Program-made: the position numbers and the translations under genes
Notes under the pieces: model-generated
Told to the model about the DNA's origin: nothing
Seen by the model: the letters and a program-made list of their open reading frames with translations, nothing else
The model's database searches: none
In this document: piece after piece, positions 24,179 through 31,408 of the stretch
Numbering within the stretch: the first letter of the stretch is position 1
Layout of the letters: every line of letters begins with the position of its first letter
From: Flavobacteriales bacterium UBA7325
GTDB lineage: Bacteria > Bacteroidota > Bacteroidia > Flavobacteriales_D > Crocinitomicaceae
Assembly (NCBI GenBank): GCA_002471375.1
Contig: DKPV01000017.1
Coordinates: 6,962 to 38,384 of the forward strand
Length of the DNA: 31,423 bases
Direction: 5' to 3'

Positions 24179-25172
24179 TGCCCAAAGATATGCTACCGTT
24201 TTGAACTAACAAATTACTAGGGATATTATCTGTGTAGAGCGATCCTGTTCCTAAACCTTGAGGAAGATCGTTGCGGTATTCTGCAGTTAGTTGGCAGATA
24301 GCATTTAATCCAATATTTGATTCTAGTGCTGAGGTCATCCACCATGGGATTTTTCTTTCTTCAGCGAGCGAAATCCATTCCTTTGTGCCGCTAATCCCAC
24401 CAAGAAGACTTGGCTTAAGAATAATAAATTGTGGTTTGATTGTTTCTAGGAGTTCAGTTTTTTTCTGAGAGTTGTTAATTCCTATTAACTCTTCATCTAG
24501 CGCAATATCTAAAGGGGTTAAACTGCAAAGCTCTCTCATACTCTCCCACTGGCCAGCTTTAATTGGTTGCTCTATAGAATGTATACTTAAATCTGCGAGC
24601 GCATTCAATTTAGCAAGAGCGTCCGATGGTGCGAAAGCTCCATTCGCATCAACTCTCAGGGTTAATGATTCAGAGAAGTCTCTGATGATTTTCAGAAGTT
24701 CTAACTCACTACCAAAATCAATTGCACCAATTTTCATTTTTATTGTGGAAAATCCGGCCTCAATTTTTTTATGAATTTGCTCCAACATGAAATCCCGATC
24801 TCCCATCCAAACGAGTCCGTTAATCAAAATTGACTTTTCGCCTCTTGTGAATTCGTTATCGAAAATGATATTCTTCCCTCCATTCTCTAAATCTAGTAGG
24901 GCGCATTCAAGTCCAAATTTAAGTGATGGCCATTCCGTTAGGTCCAAATTTAAATCTTCACATAGATCTTCCAGTTGTGCTTCGTACTTCTCAAATGATT
25001 CAAAGTCCGGCGATAATCCTGGGATAATGCTGCATTCTCCTCTTCCAATTGTATCAGGTGATGATTCATCCCAAATTTCGATAAACCAAGCGTGTTTTTC
25101 AGTTAGGATACCTCGACTTGTGCCACTAGGACGTTTGAAGTGAAATGTTTTCTTGTAATAGCGAGCTTTCAT
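24168..25172 (-). CDS. menC: o-Succinylbenzoate synthase (enolase superfamily)
   Basis: This enzyme dehydrates SHCHC to o-succinylbenzoate in menaquinone synthesis. Counting from a GTG three codons upstream, it has the Lys pair K148/K150 (STIKMKIGA), metal ligands D178 (RVDANGAF), E204 (SIEQPI) and D229 (ALDEELIG), and the second catalytic Lys K256 (FIILKPSLLGG). I prefer the ATG at 25172 (MKARYYKKTF, 334 aa) because it begins one base after the menA stop; the GTG at 25181 would overlap menA by 8 bp. The menA neighbour makes OSB synthase far more likely than dipeptide epimerase, a close relative. Confidence 0.9.
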   Translation of the reverse strand: MKARYYKKTFHFKRPSGTSRGILTEKHAWFIEIWDESSPDTIGRGECSIIPGLSPDFESFEKYEAQLEDLCEDLNLDLTEWPSLKFGLECALLDLENGGKNIIFDNEFTRGEKSILINGLVWMGDRDFMLEQIHKKIEAGFSTIKMKIGAIDFGSELELLKIIRDFSESLTLRVDANGAFAPSDALAKLNALADLSIHSIEQPIKAGQWESMRELCSLTPLDIALDEELIGINNSQKKTELLETIKPQFIILKPSLLGGISGTKEWISLAEERKIPWWMTSALESNIGLNAICQLTAEYRNDLPQGLGTGSLYTDNIPSNLLVQNGSISLGNDN

Positions 25173-25173
25173 T

Positions 25174-26091
25174 CTAACCACCGATTGACTTTAAGTAAAT
25201 CAACATCCCCCATAGTGTAAGGGAAAGAAGAAATGTCGAAAGAGCAACAACCTTTAGTTCTGGATCATAGTTTTTTACAGAGGTTGTTTTCATTACCTTC
25301 CTTAAGTGGAAGAGCAGGATTGCTCCAGGTAGCATTGCGACAAACAGAATTGGGTTATTGAATTTCGAAATGAAGTAGGCCAATGAGATCAATGAAACAA
25401 AAATGAGTAAGGCATGATACATTTTGGCCATGTCAGGACCAATTTTTACTACAATCGTTTCTTTTCCTGATTTTGAATCGTTAAAATAATCGCGCATATT
25501 ATTCAAGTTTAGGACAGCTGTGCTAAGCAGGCCAACGCAAATGGCTAATGAGATGTTCTCATAGAAAAAGGCTTTACTGTATAAGGAGTAGACTCCTAAT
25601 ACACTTACAAAACCAAAAAACAAAAACACCATTAAATCTCCTAGTCCATGATAGCCGTATGCCTTTTTTCCAACCGTGTAGGTGATGGCTGCTAGTACAC
25701 AAACTAGCGCTAGAATTATGTAAAACCACAATATGGTTGAAGTCATGCCCTGTACGCCGAAGTAGATGAGGAAACCTGCCGAGATTAAACTTAGGATTGA
25801 CGTGAGGATTACTCCATATTTCATTTCTTTTGGTGAGATGATCCCTTTTTGCACCATCCGGTCTGGACCAACCCGGTTGGCATTATCCGTTCCCTTAACG
25901 CCATCGCCAAGATCATTCGCCAGGTTTGAAACAATTTGAAAAAGAATGGTCGTAGCTACTGCAAAGGCAAAAATTAGGGGGTCCCAAAAACCACCATAAT
26001 AGGCAACCGCCGTTCCCATTATTATTCCTGCTAATGAAAGTGGAAGTGTTCTAAGTCGCATTGCAATCACCCAAGCTTTTCCCTTTGACAT
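25174..26091 (-). CDS. menA: 1,4-dihydroxy-2-naphthoate polyprenyltransferase
   Basis: MenA is an inner-membrane UbiA-family enzyme that prenylates dihydroxynaphthoate to give demethylmenaquinone. I place the start at the ATG at 26091 (MSKGKAWVIAMRLRTLPLSL, 305 aa), the standard N-terminus; the frame continues to 26175 but the extra 28 codons have no similarity to MenA. The first Asp-rich motif is NLANDLGDGVKGTDNANR (57-73) and the second NNMRDYFNDSKSGKET. About nine hydrophobic helices are present. It is first in a menA-menC-membrane protein unit and divergent from the flavoenzyme at 26201. Confidence 0.92.
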   Translation of the reverse strand: MSKGKAWVIAMRLRTLPLSLAGIIMGTAVAYYGGFWDPLIFAFAVATTILFQIVSNLANDLGDGVKGTDNANRVGPDRMVQKGIISPKEMKYGVILTSILSLISAGFLIYFGVQGMTSTILWFYIILALVCVLAAITYTVGKKAYGYHGLGDLMVFLFFGFVSVLGVYSLYSKAFFYENISLAICVGLLSTAVLNLNNMRDYFNDSKSGKETIVVKIGPDMAKMYHALLIFVSLISLAYFISKFNNPILFVAMLPGAILLFHLRKVMKTTSVKNYDPELKVVALSTFLLSLTLWGMLIYLKSIGG

Positions 26092-26095
26092 GTAG

Positions 26096-26103
26096 CAAAT
26101 GTA
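26096..26103 (-). promoter_or_regulatory. Candidate -7 element for menA
   Basis: On the minus strand this reads TACATTTG, an exact TAnnTTTG match. Its last G lies four bases before the menA ATG, so the transcript would be leaderless. No TTG is visible at the expected -33 distance. Confidence 0.3.
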
Positions 26104-26163
26104 GTTCTTTCCAGTCAGAATTAGGTCCCCCCTTTTGGAAGATATATGATCTTTAAGGATTAA

Positions 26164-26196
26164 TTGTGCGTACATAGTAAAAATTAAATATCTTCG
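26164..26196 (+). promoter_or_regulatory. Candidate promoter for the flavoenzyme gene at 26201
   Basis: TTG at 26164-26166 and TATCTTCG at 26189-26196 are 22 bp apart. The -7 octamer has seven of eight consensus bases. Its last G lies four bases before the ATG. Confidence 0.38.
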
Positions 26197-26200
26197 CGAT

Positions 26201-27175
26201 ATGAATCAAGACGTTAAAGAATCCGGACTTTGTAAAATGCTTGGAATTGATTTTCCAATTATTGTAGCTCCAATGTTTCTCGTTTCTAATAAAGAGATGA
26301 TTATAGCTGCCACAGAGGCGGGTGTTACTGGGGCAATTCCAGCTCTAAACTACAGAACAGTTGACGAGTTACGCAAAGTCATTCGTGAGTTAAAAGTTGA
26401 AGCGAAAGGCCCTTTTGGGATTAATCTAATCGTTAATAAGTCCAATTTTCTTTACAAAGAGCAGTTAATAGCATGTTGTGAGGAAAAGGTTGATTATATA
26501 ATAACTTCACTCGGATCACCAGAAGAAACTATCAAACAGGCTAGGCAGGCTGGAGTTAAGGTGTTTTGTGATGTTGTTGATGCTAGATTTGCCAAAAAAG
26601 TTGAGGATTTGGGTGCTGATGCGATAATCGCCGTGAATAAAGAAGCAGGCGGGCATGCAGGACCAATGTCGTTCAAAGAATTGATTCCTTTGTTGAATGA
26701 AACTTGCAGCATACCAGTGATATCCGCTGGTGGTGTTGGTAATGGATCAGAGGCTAAAGAAATGATGAATTACGGTGCGGCAGGTCTTTCCATGGGAAGT
26801 GTATTTATTGCTTCTAATGAAGCAGGTGTTTCAGATGAGTACAAGCAGGCTTGCATTGACTACGGGAAAGACGATATCGTCATGACAACTAAATTATCTG
26901 GCACACCTTGTACAGTGATCAAAACACCATATGTCGAGAAAGTTGGTACTAAGCAAAATAGGTTTGAAAGATTACTTAATAAGAATAAGCGCCTTAAGAA
27001 ATGGTTCAAGGCATTTACTTTCATGAAGGGGATGAAGCGTCTAAAGAACGCAGCCTTTAGCTCGACCTATAAAACAGTTTGGTGCGCCGGGCCTTCAATA
27101 GAACATGTCCATGAAATTCGACCATTAAAGGATATAGTTAATTCAATCAGAGAGGAATATGAGCAAGCCAAGTAA
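26201..27175 (+). CDS. Nitronate monooxygenase family FMN enzyme (second copy)
   Basis: This 324-residue TIM-barrel flavoprotein has LGIDFPIIVAPMFLVSN (14-30), the catalytic-His loop NKEAGGHAG (H152), and the phosphate loops SAGGVGNG and GAAGLSMGSVF. It differs from the gene at 10074-11036 in the C-terminal third. There a very basic helix (NKNKRLKKWFKAFTFMKGMK, about 259-278) precedes the closing WCAGPSIEHV segment. It could be a nitronate monooxygenase or another oxidoreductase of the family. It overlaps the DUF4442 gene by 17 bp, and the pair diverges from menA. Confidence 0.86.
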   Translation: MNQDVKESGLCKMLGIDFPIIVAPMFLVSNKEMIIAATEAGVTGAIPALNYRTVDELRKVIRELKVEAKGPFGINLIVNKSNFLYKEQLIACCEEKVDYIITSLGSPEETIKQARQAGVKVFCDVVDARFAKKVEDLGADAIIAVNKEAGGHAGPMSFKELIPLLNETCSIPVISAGGVGNGSEAKEMMNYGAAGLSMGSVFIASNEAGVSDEYKQACIDYGKDDIVMTTKLSGTPCTVIKTPYVEKVGTKQNRFERLLNKNKRLKKWFKAFTFMKGMKRLKNAAFSSTYKTVWCAGPSIEHVHEIRPLKDIVNSIREEYEQAK

Positions 27176-27638
27176 AGAGGTTTCATTGAAAAAAATGAAG
27201 TGGATGCTCTTTTTATTAGGGCTCACAAAGATTCCAATCATAGGTTATGTCAAGCCTAAATTGATTGAGCTTAATGATGAGAAAGCTCGCGTGAAAATTA
27301 AGTTAAGAAGACGCTCAAAAAATCATTTGAATTCCATGTATTTTGGTGCGCTGGCCGTTGGTGCCGATGTGGCAGCTGGCTTGCATGCATTTTATTTTGC
27401 TGGAAAATTGGGACGAAAAGTGTCATTTGCTTTCAAAGGAATGAGCGTAGAATTTCTCATGCGCGCCGAGAGTGATGTGATTTTTTCAAGCAATGACGGA
27501 GCTATTGTGGGCGCTGCAATGCAAGAATCAATGGAAAAATCATCACGCGTAAACAAGTCAATTTCAGTCGTAGCTGAAAATACTCAAGGCGAAGTTGTGG
27601 CAACTTTCGACATGATTGTATCGGTGAGAGTCAAATAA
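27159..27638 (+). CDS. DUF4442 hotdog-fold protein (thioesterase-like)
   Basis: This 159-residue protein resembles DUF4442, a hotdog-fold family related to PaaI-type acyl-CoA thioesterases. Supporting segments are the helix KNHLNSMYFGALAVGADVAA (about 50-69), KVSFAFKGMSVEFL (about 83-96), and the closing strands NTQGEVVATFDMIVSVRVK. The start at 27159 overlaps the upstream gene by 17 bp; a second ATG at 27195 (MKWMLFLLG), preceded by an A-rich run, is also plausible. Co-translation with the flavoenzyme suggests a shared acyl substrate, which is inference. No substrate can be named. Confidence 0.82.
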   Translation: MSKPSKEVSLKKMKWMLFLLGLTKIPIIGYVKPKLIELNDEKARVKIKLRRRSKNHLNSMYFGALAVGADVAAGLHAFYFAGKLGRKVSFAFKGMSVEFLMRAESDVIFSSNDGAIVGAAMQESMEKSSRVNKSISVVAENTQGEVVATFDMIVSVRVK

Positions 27639-27664
27639 TACTTTAAGATCATTCAACTTTCAGA

Positions 27665-27694
27665 TTTGCATAATTAATATTCTACTTACATTTG
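27665..27694 (+). promoter_or_regulatory. Promoter of the rhodanese-popT-aroE-AlbA_2 operon
   Basis: TTTG at 27665-27668 and TACATTTG at 27687-27694 are 18 bp apart, an excellent match to TTTG/TAnnTTTG. The start codon at 27720 lies 25 bp downstream. Confidence 0.62.
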
Positions 27695-27719
27695 CTGAGT
27701 TAGAATAAAACAAGTCAAT

Positions 27720-28034
27720 ATGCGCTATATTTCTGTCGATGATGCTCACAAAAGAGTTGAGAATGGTCAGATGATGATTCTTGATATTCGTGAACCGTAT
27801 GAATTCGAAATTTGTTCGATTAACTCTCTACAAATACCAATGGCAGATGTAATCTCACGAGTTAGTGAACTTCCTAGGGATAAAGATATCGCCGTGATGT
27901 GTAGGTCAGGTAAAAGGGCCGAAGCAGTAACGAATATGCTTGCCACGGAACATGATTTAATCAACAGTTATGTTCTGGAAGGAGGTATCTTAGCATGGAT
28001 TCAAAAATTTGATAATCAACTAGAAAGCTACTAA
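27720..28034 (+). CDS. Single-domain rhodanese-like sulfurtransferase
   Basis: This 104-residue protein is one rhodanese domain. It has the family's ILDIREPYEFEICSINSLQIP (20-40) and the active-site loop MCRSGKRAEAV with catalytic C61. The six-residue loop CRSGKR is typical of small rhodaneses that carry sulfur as a persulfide, like GlpE or PspE. There is no signal peptide, so it is cytosolic. It is the first gene of the operon; its TAA directly abuts the ATG of the next gene. Confidence 0.92.
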   Translation: MRYISVDDAHKRVENGQMMILDIREPYEFEICSINSLQIPMADVISRVSELPRDKDIAVMCRSGKRAEAVTNMLATEHDLINSYVLEGGILAWIQKFDNQLESY

Positions 28035-28967
28035 ATGGCGAAACGATCTCTACTACAAAACTCTATTTTGACATTTAAAGGCATGGCCATGGGAGCGGCT
28101 GACGTTGTTCCCGGAGTCTCAGGAGGTACAATAGCTTTCATATCTGGAATCTATGAAGAATTAATAAACTCTATAAATAAAATAAACCTTGGTGCACTCA
28201 AGGTCTGGAGAAAGGAAGGATTTAAAGCTTTTTGGGATCATACCAATGGAACTTTTTTTGTGTTCTTGTTTGCAGGAATCGGAATTAGTATTGTCACTTT
28301 GGCCAAGCTAGTGACTGGACTTCTTAAATCACATCCTGTATTGTTATGGAGTTTCTTTTTTGGTTTAATCATAGCTAGCGTCTGGATAATATCCAAATCT
28401 GTTACTAAATGGTCATTTGGCTCGGTTGCATCACTTGTTCTTGGTGCTGGGGTAGCTTATTATATTACAACCATACAGTCAGTCGCGAATGTGGATGCTC
28501 ATTGGTTTGTTCTTCTGAGTGGCGCTTTAGCGATATGTGCTATGATATTGCCGGGTATTTCCGGAGCATTTATATTGCTCTTGCTAGGAAGTTATGATAC
28601 GGTCTTGTCGGCTATTACTGAACGCGATTTAGTTGTGATAGCCATTTTTGCTGCAGGATGTGTTATAGGATTGTTGTCATTCGCTCGTGTTCTGAAGTTC
28701 CTTTTTTCCAAATTCAAGAATATAACAGTTGCTCTTCTTACAGGATTCATGATAGGCTCTCTTAACAAAGTATGGCCCTGGAAGAAAACATTGGATTATA
28801 GAAGCAATTCCCATGGTGAGGAGGTGCCTTTTTTACAAGAGAACGTTTTGCCTGGTGACTTTAGTGGCGATGATCAGCTTTGGTTTGCTGTTGGCTGTGC
28901 GGTTGTTGGTTTTTTAGTTATCTTCATTTTAGAAAGGTTTGCTCCGAAAAGGAGTAGCATTCAATAA
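28035..28967 (+). CDS. popT: DUF368 / PopT family polyprenyl-phosphate transporter
   Basis: This 310-residue inner-membrane protein belongs to DUF368, members of which (PopT) return undecaprenyl-phosphate to the cytoplasmic face for reuse in peptidoglycan and glycan synthesis. The two halves carry matching re-entrant motifs: GAADVVPGVSGGTIAF (20-35) and CAMILPGISGAFILLLLGSY (168-187). About eight to nine hydrophobic segments are visible. It begins immediately after the rhodanese stop and is followed by aroE after 10 bp. The symbol rests on family membership, not direct evidence. Confidence 0.88.
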   Translation: MAKRSLLQNSILTFKGMAMGAADVVPGVSGGTIAFISGIYEELINSINKINLGALKVWRKEGFKAFWDHTNGTFFVFLFAGIGISIVTLAKLVTGLLKSHPVLLWSFFFGLIIASVWIISKSVTKWSFGSVASLVLGAGVAYYITTIQSVANVDAHWFVLLSGALAICAMILPGISGAFILLLLGSYDTVLSAITERDLVVIAIFAAGCVIGLLSFARVLKFLFSKFKNITVALLTGFMIGSLNKVWPWKKTLDYRSNSHGEEVPFLQENVLPGDFSGDDQLWFAVGCAVVGFLVIFILERFAPKRSSIQ

Positions 28968-28977
28968 ACGTACGGGT

Positions 28978-29709
28978 ATGAAACATTATGGATTGATTGG
29001 AAAATCTCTCGATCACTCTTTTTCGAAGACCTTTTTTGCAAAGTACTTTGAGCTGAATGATATTGAGGCTCGTTATCATTTAGTAGAAATTGCTGACATT
29101 ACTGAACATGAGGATTTACTTTCTGGTAAATATGCTGGGCTGAATGTTACGATACCATATAAAGAGTCTATTATTCCATATTTAGATGAACTCTCTCCTG
29201 AGGCTGCTCAAATTGGAGCGGTGAACGTGATCGAATTTTCTAAAGGCAAAAAGATTGGTCATAATACAGACGCCTTTGGGTTTCATCAATCGATTAAACC
29301 GTTTCTAACTAATCGACACGAACGAGCAATAATTTTAGGATCTGGAGGAGCTTCAAAGGCGGTAGAGTTTGTGCTCAGAACTATAGGGCTGGATGTTATC
29401 TTTATTTCGCGTAATCCAAACACCGCTAATCAGTTTAGTTACGATGAGGTTAATAATTACATGCTTGATGCTTGTAAGTTGATCGTTAATACAACGCCTG
29501 TTGGTACTTTTCCAGATATTGATGCAGTCATTGATATCCCTTATGAATTTTTAACTGAAGATCACTTGGTCGTTGATTTGATTTACAACCCAGAGGAAAC
29601 GAAGTTCTTACTCAATGCTAGATTGAACGGAGCTGAAATCTTAAATGGCTCGAGTATGCTGAAAGAACAAGCGCTTAAATCCTGGGAAATCTGGAACGGG
29701 AATGAGTGA
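28978..29709 (+). CDS. aroE: Shikimate dehydrogenase
   Basis: AroE reduces 3-dehydroshikimate to shikimate with NADPH, the fourth step of the shikimate pathway. I place the start at the ATG at 28978 (MKHYGLIGKSLDHSFSK, 243 aa); the frame is open to 28939 but that overlaps popT by 29 bp and adds residues lacking similarity. Catalytic K62 lies in GLNVTIPYKES and D98 in GHNTDAFGF. The nucleotide-binding loop is ILGSGGASKA (119-128). The C-terminus has the usual NGSSMLKEQALKSWEIW. At 243 residues it is slightly short but complete. It overlaps the next gene by 8 bp. Confidence 0.93.
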   Translation: MKHYGLIGKSLDHSFSKTFFAKYFELNDIEARYHLVEIADITEHEDLLSGKYAGLNVTIPYKESIIPYLDELSPEAAQIGAVNVIEFSKGKKIGHNTDAFGFHQSIKPFLTNRHERAIILGSGGASKAVEFVLRTIGLDVIFISRNPNTANQFSYDEVNNYMLDACKLIVNTTPVGTFPDIDAVIDIPYEFLTEDHLVVDLIYNPEETKFLLNARLNGAEILNGSSMLKEQALKSWEIWNGNE

Positions 29710-30325
29710 TTTGTCGACTATTATAAGGAAAGGTGAAGGCTTAAATCTTGATTTTAAGTTCCGAATAGATGATCAAAAGAAGATTGCTCGAACACTTGTC
29801 GCATTTGCTAACTCTTCAGGTGGAAGTTTGCTTATTGGAGTAAAAGATAATGGGAAGGTATCTGGAGTTAATCCGGAAGAGGAGTATTATATGATTGAAG
29901 GTGCTGCCGATTTGTATACACAACCTCGTGTAGCATTTGATTCTAAAGTTTGGCAGGAGGGTCATCATTTGGTGCTCGAAATAGTTGTTCCGAAAGGTGA
30001 GGCCAAGCACAAGGCGATGGATGAAAATGGCAAATGGCGCTCCTTTGCCCGTGTTGATGATCATACGCTTATTGGAAACAAGATTCTTGAAAAAGTTTGG
30101 CATTTCGAAAAGAATGGGGTTAATCGACCGGAGAAGTTTGATGAAACCACCACGAATTTCATTCAACTTATAAGGGATTTAGAAAGTGCGACTATTTCAA
30201 AACTTTATAGAAAGTCGTCATTGTCTTTGAAAAAGGTAGATTCACTACTCTCGGTTTTAGTCTTTTGGGGAGTTGTTTCTATGCAAATGTCTGAGTTGTC
30301 AACTACCTATGCTCTTTCGGATTGA
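29702..30325 (+). CDS. AlbA_2 (Schlafen-type) domain protein
   Basis: This 207-residue protein has an AlbA_2 domain in residues 1 to about 115: GEGLNLDFKFRID (11-23) and AFANSSGGSLLIGVKDNGKV (34-53), the most conserved part of the family. The usual EFK is DFK here. Residues about 145-207 are helical and look like a winged-helix DNA-binding unit (TISKLYRKSSLSLKKVDSLL). Such proteins are often called transcriptional regulators or ATP-binding proteins, with little direct evidence. It is the last gene of the operon. In this setting a housekeeping or regulatory role is more likely than defence. Confidence 0.82.
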   Translation: MSDLSTIIRKGEGLNLDFKFRIDDQKKIARTLVAFANSSGGSLLIGVKDNGKVSGVNPEEEYYMIEGAADLYTQPRVAFDSKVWQEGHHLVLEIVVPKGEAKHKAMDENGKWRSFARVDDHTLIGNKILEKVWHFEKNGVNRPEKFDETTTNFIQLIRDLESATISKLYRKSSLSLKKVDSLLSVLVFWGVVSMQMSELSTTYALSD

Positions 30326-30368
30326 CCTATATTTCGTATAATCGTGGAATTCAACAACCAAAACTATT

Positions 30369-30935
30369 ATGAACAGAGCTTTTTTCATCATCGGAATTGT
30401 ATTTTCCGTAATCTTTATGTTTATCACGTCCTATTATGCGGACGAAGTCCAATCAGCTAGATGGGATGCGTGGGATTATAGTTACTCCAATTATAGTTAC
30501 GATTCTTACGACAGCTACAGTTATCCAACTTACAGCTCATACTCATATGATTATTCAGATGGCTTAACTACGGAGGCTGGATTATGTTCGCTTTTTTTCT
30601 TTTTGTGTTTTATCGCAATTGACATTTTGGGTATAATGAAGGTTAAAACAAAAACAATGAAAGTCTTAGGGATTATCGGGTTATCTATATCTGGTATCTT
30701 CTTGCTAGTGAATTTCTTGGTGATCTTTGATCAAGGTGCAGTTTCATTTGATGAGGTCGCACCAGCCTGGATACTTTATTGTTTAATCATGCTTGCTTTT
30801 ACAATCGTTGGGTTAGTTCAAAGTGTTCGGTTCTATAAACGTCAGAGTTCGAGTTCTAATGATACTCCAGTGAGTGCAACGACAGCTCCTAGCGCTACGA
30901 CAATAGATCCCTTGGATGATTTACTTGACGATTAA
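30369..30935 (+). CDS. Four-helix membrane protein with a Tyr/Ser-rich loop
   Basis: I do not recognise this 188-residue protein. It has four hydrophobic segments (about 4-20, 70-90, 97-120 and 132-152). Between helices 1 and 2 lies a low-complexity loop (about 34-64) with eleven tyrosines in residues 37-62, mostly in YS or SYD units. The C-terminal tail is Ser/Thr-rich and ends in the acidic PLDDLLDD. By the positive-inside rule (KVKTK after helix 2; RFYKR after helix 4) the tail is likely cytoplasmic and the Tyr/Ser loop periplasmic, if all four segments span the membrane. It starts 43 bp after the AlbA_2 gene; a weak TATATTTC lies at 30328-30335. Confidence 0.82.
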   Translation: MNRAFFIIGIVFSVIFMFITSYYADEVQSARWDAWDYSYSNYSYDSYDSYSYPTYSSYSYDYSDGLTTEAGLCSLFFFLCFIAIDILGIMKVKTKTMKVLGIIGLSISGIFLLVNFLVIFDQGAVSFDEVAPAWILYCLIMLAFTIVGLVQSVRFYKRQSSSSNDTPVSATTAPSATTIDPLDDLLDD

Positions 30936-30980
30936 TATTTTATTCATTGAATAGAGCTATCCCAATATTTCACAATAAAT

Positions 30981-31010
30981 TTTGAAATACTCTATAGTTT
31001 CTTATATTGA
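30981..31010 (+). promoter_or_regulatory. Weak candidate promoter for the small gene at 31039
   Basis: TTTG at 30981-30984 and TATATTGA at 31003-31010 are 18 bp apart. The second element matches TAnnTTTG in six of eight positions. The ATG is 28 bp downstream, after an A/T-rich stretch. Confidence 0.3.
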
Positions 31011-31038
31011 GCTCATTAACATTAATTAATTAACAAGA

Positions 31039-31254
31039 ATGGGAAGACCAGCAACGAAACCTGCACGACTAAAAGATGGTTTTTATATAGAAGTAAAGAA
31101 CCAAGGGAGTGGTGGGGTACTGATCCGAAGAGATACGGAAGAACAAATGCAACTTGCCGCTACAGATTATTCTAGAATGAAGAATGTTACTATTCTAGGT
31201 GAAATGAAGAGTGATAAGTGGGTAAACAAACAGAACAAGAAAAAGAAGAAGTAA
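31039..31254 (+). CDS. Small lysine-tailed protein of unknown function
   Basis: This 71-residue protein starts MGRPATKPARLKDGFYIEVK, continues with GSGGVLIRRDTEEQMQLAA and ends in a lysine-rich tail (KQNKKKKK). No signal peptide or membrane segment is visible. The basic ends and compact core would suit a small nucleic-acid- or ribosome-associated protein, but that is only inference. It is flanked by a possible promoter and a strong terminator, which supports a real single-gene transcript. Confidence 0.78.
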   Translation: MGRPATKPARLKDGFYIEVKNQGSGGVLIRRDTEEQMQLAATDYSRMKNVTILGEMKSDKWVNKQNKKKKK

Positions 31255-31278
31255 TCTTTAAACAATAACACTTTCTAT

Positions 31279-31301
31279 AAAGGAGCTCATTGAGCTCCTT
31301 T
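31279..31301 (+). terminator. Rho-independent terminator of the small gene at 31039
   Basis: A 10-bp stem (31279-31288 with 31292-31301) with a GGAGCTC core closes a three-base loop and runs into eight T. It starts 24 bp after the stop codon. Confidence 0.88.
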
Positions 31302-31317
31302 TTTTTGCAGATTTGTT

Positions 31318-31408
31318 TTGAAAATCAGTCGTTTAGAAAATAAGTTGATTTTTTTCAAAAAAAGATTGTTTAAAAGCATTGTGAGTGTTAAAAAGATGCA
31401 TACCTTTG
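31318..31408 (+). promoter_or_regulatory. Strong promoter with A/T-rich upstream region, probably of an rRNA operon beyond the edge
   Basis: TTG at 31379-31381 and TACCTTTG at 31401-31408 are 19 bp apart, a near-perfect Bacteroidota promoter. About 60 bp of A/T-rich DNA with A- and T-runs (31318-31378) precedes it, like an UP element. The following GCAGCCGCTTTGAACG resembles the start of rRNA leaders in Flavobacteriia as I recall them. No coding frame starts before the window ends. Confidence 0.6.

Noticed and set aside
24787..25143. 118-codon plus-strand open frame opposite menC
   Set aside because: It lies wholly antisense to a well-supported enzyme gene, and its Ser-rich composition is what the reverse of this coding sequence would give.
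29816..30166. 116-codon minus-strand open frame opposite the AlbA_2 gene
   Set aside because: The plus-strand frame encodes conserved AlbA_2 motifs; the antisense product has no recognisable feature or promoter.
29702..30325. AlbA_2/Schlafen-type protein as part of an anti-phage system
   Set aside because: Its neighbours are housekeeping genes in one operon, with no nuclease, ATPase or mobile element nearby.
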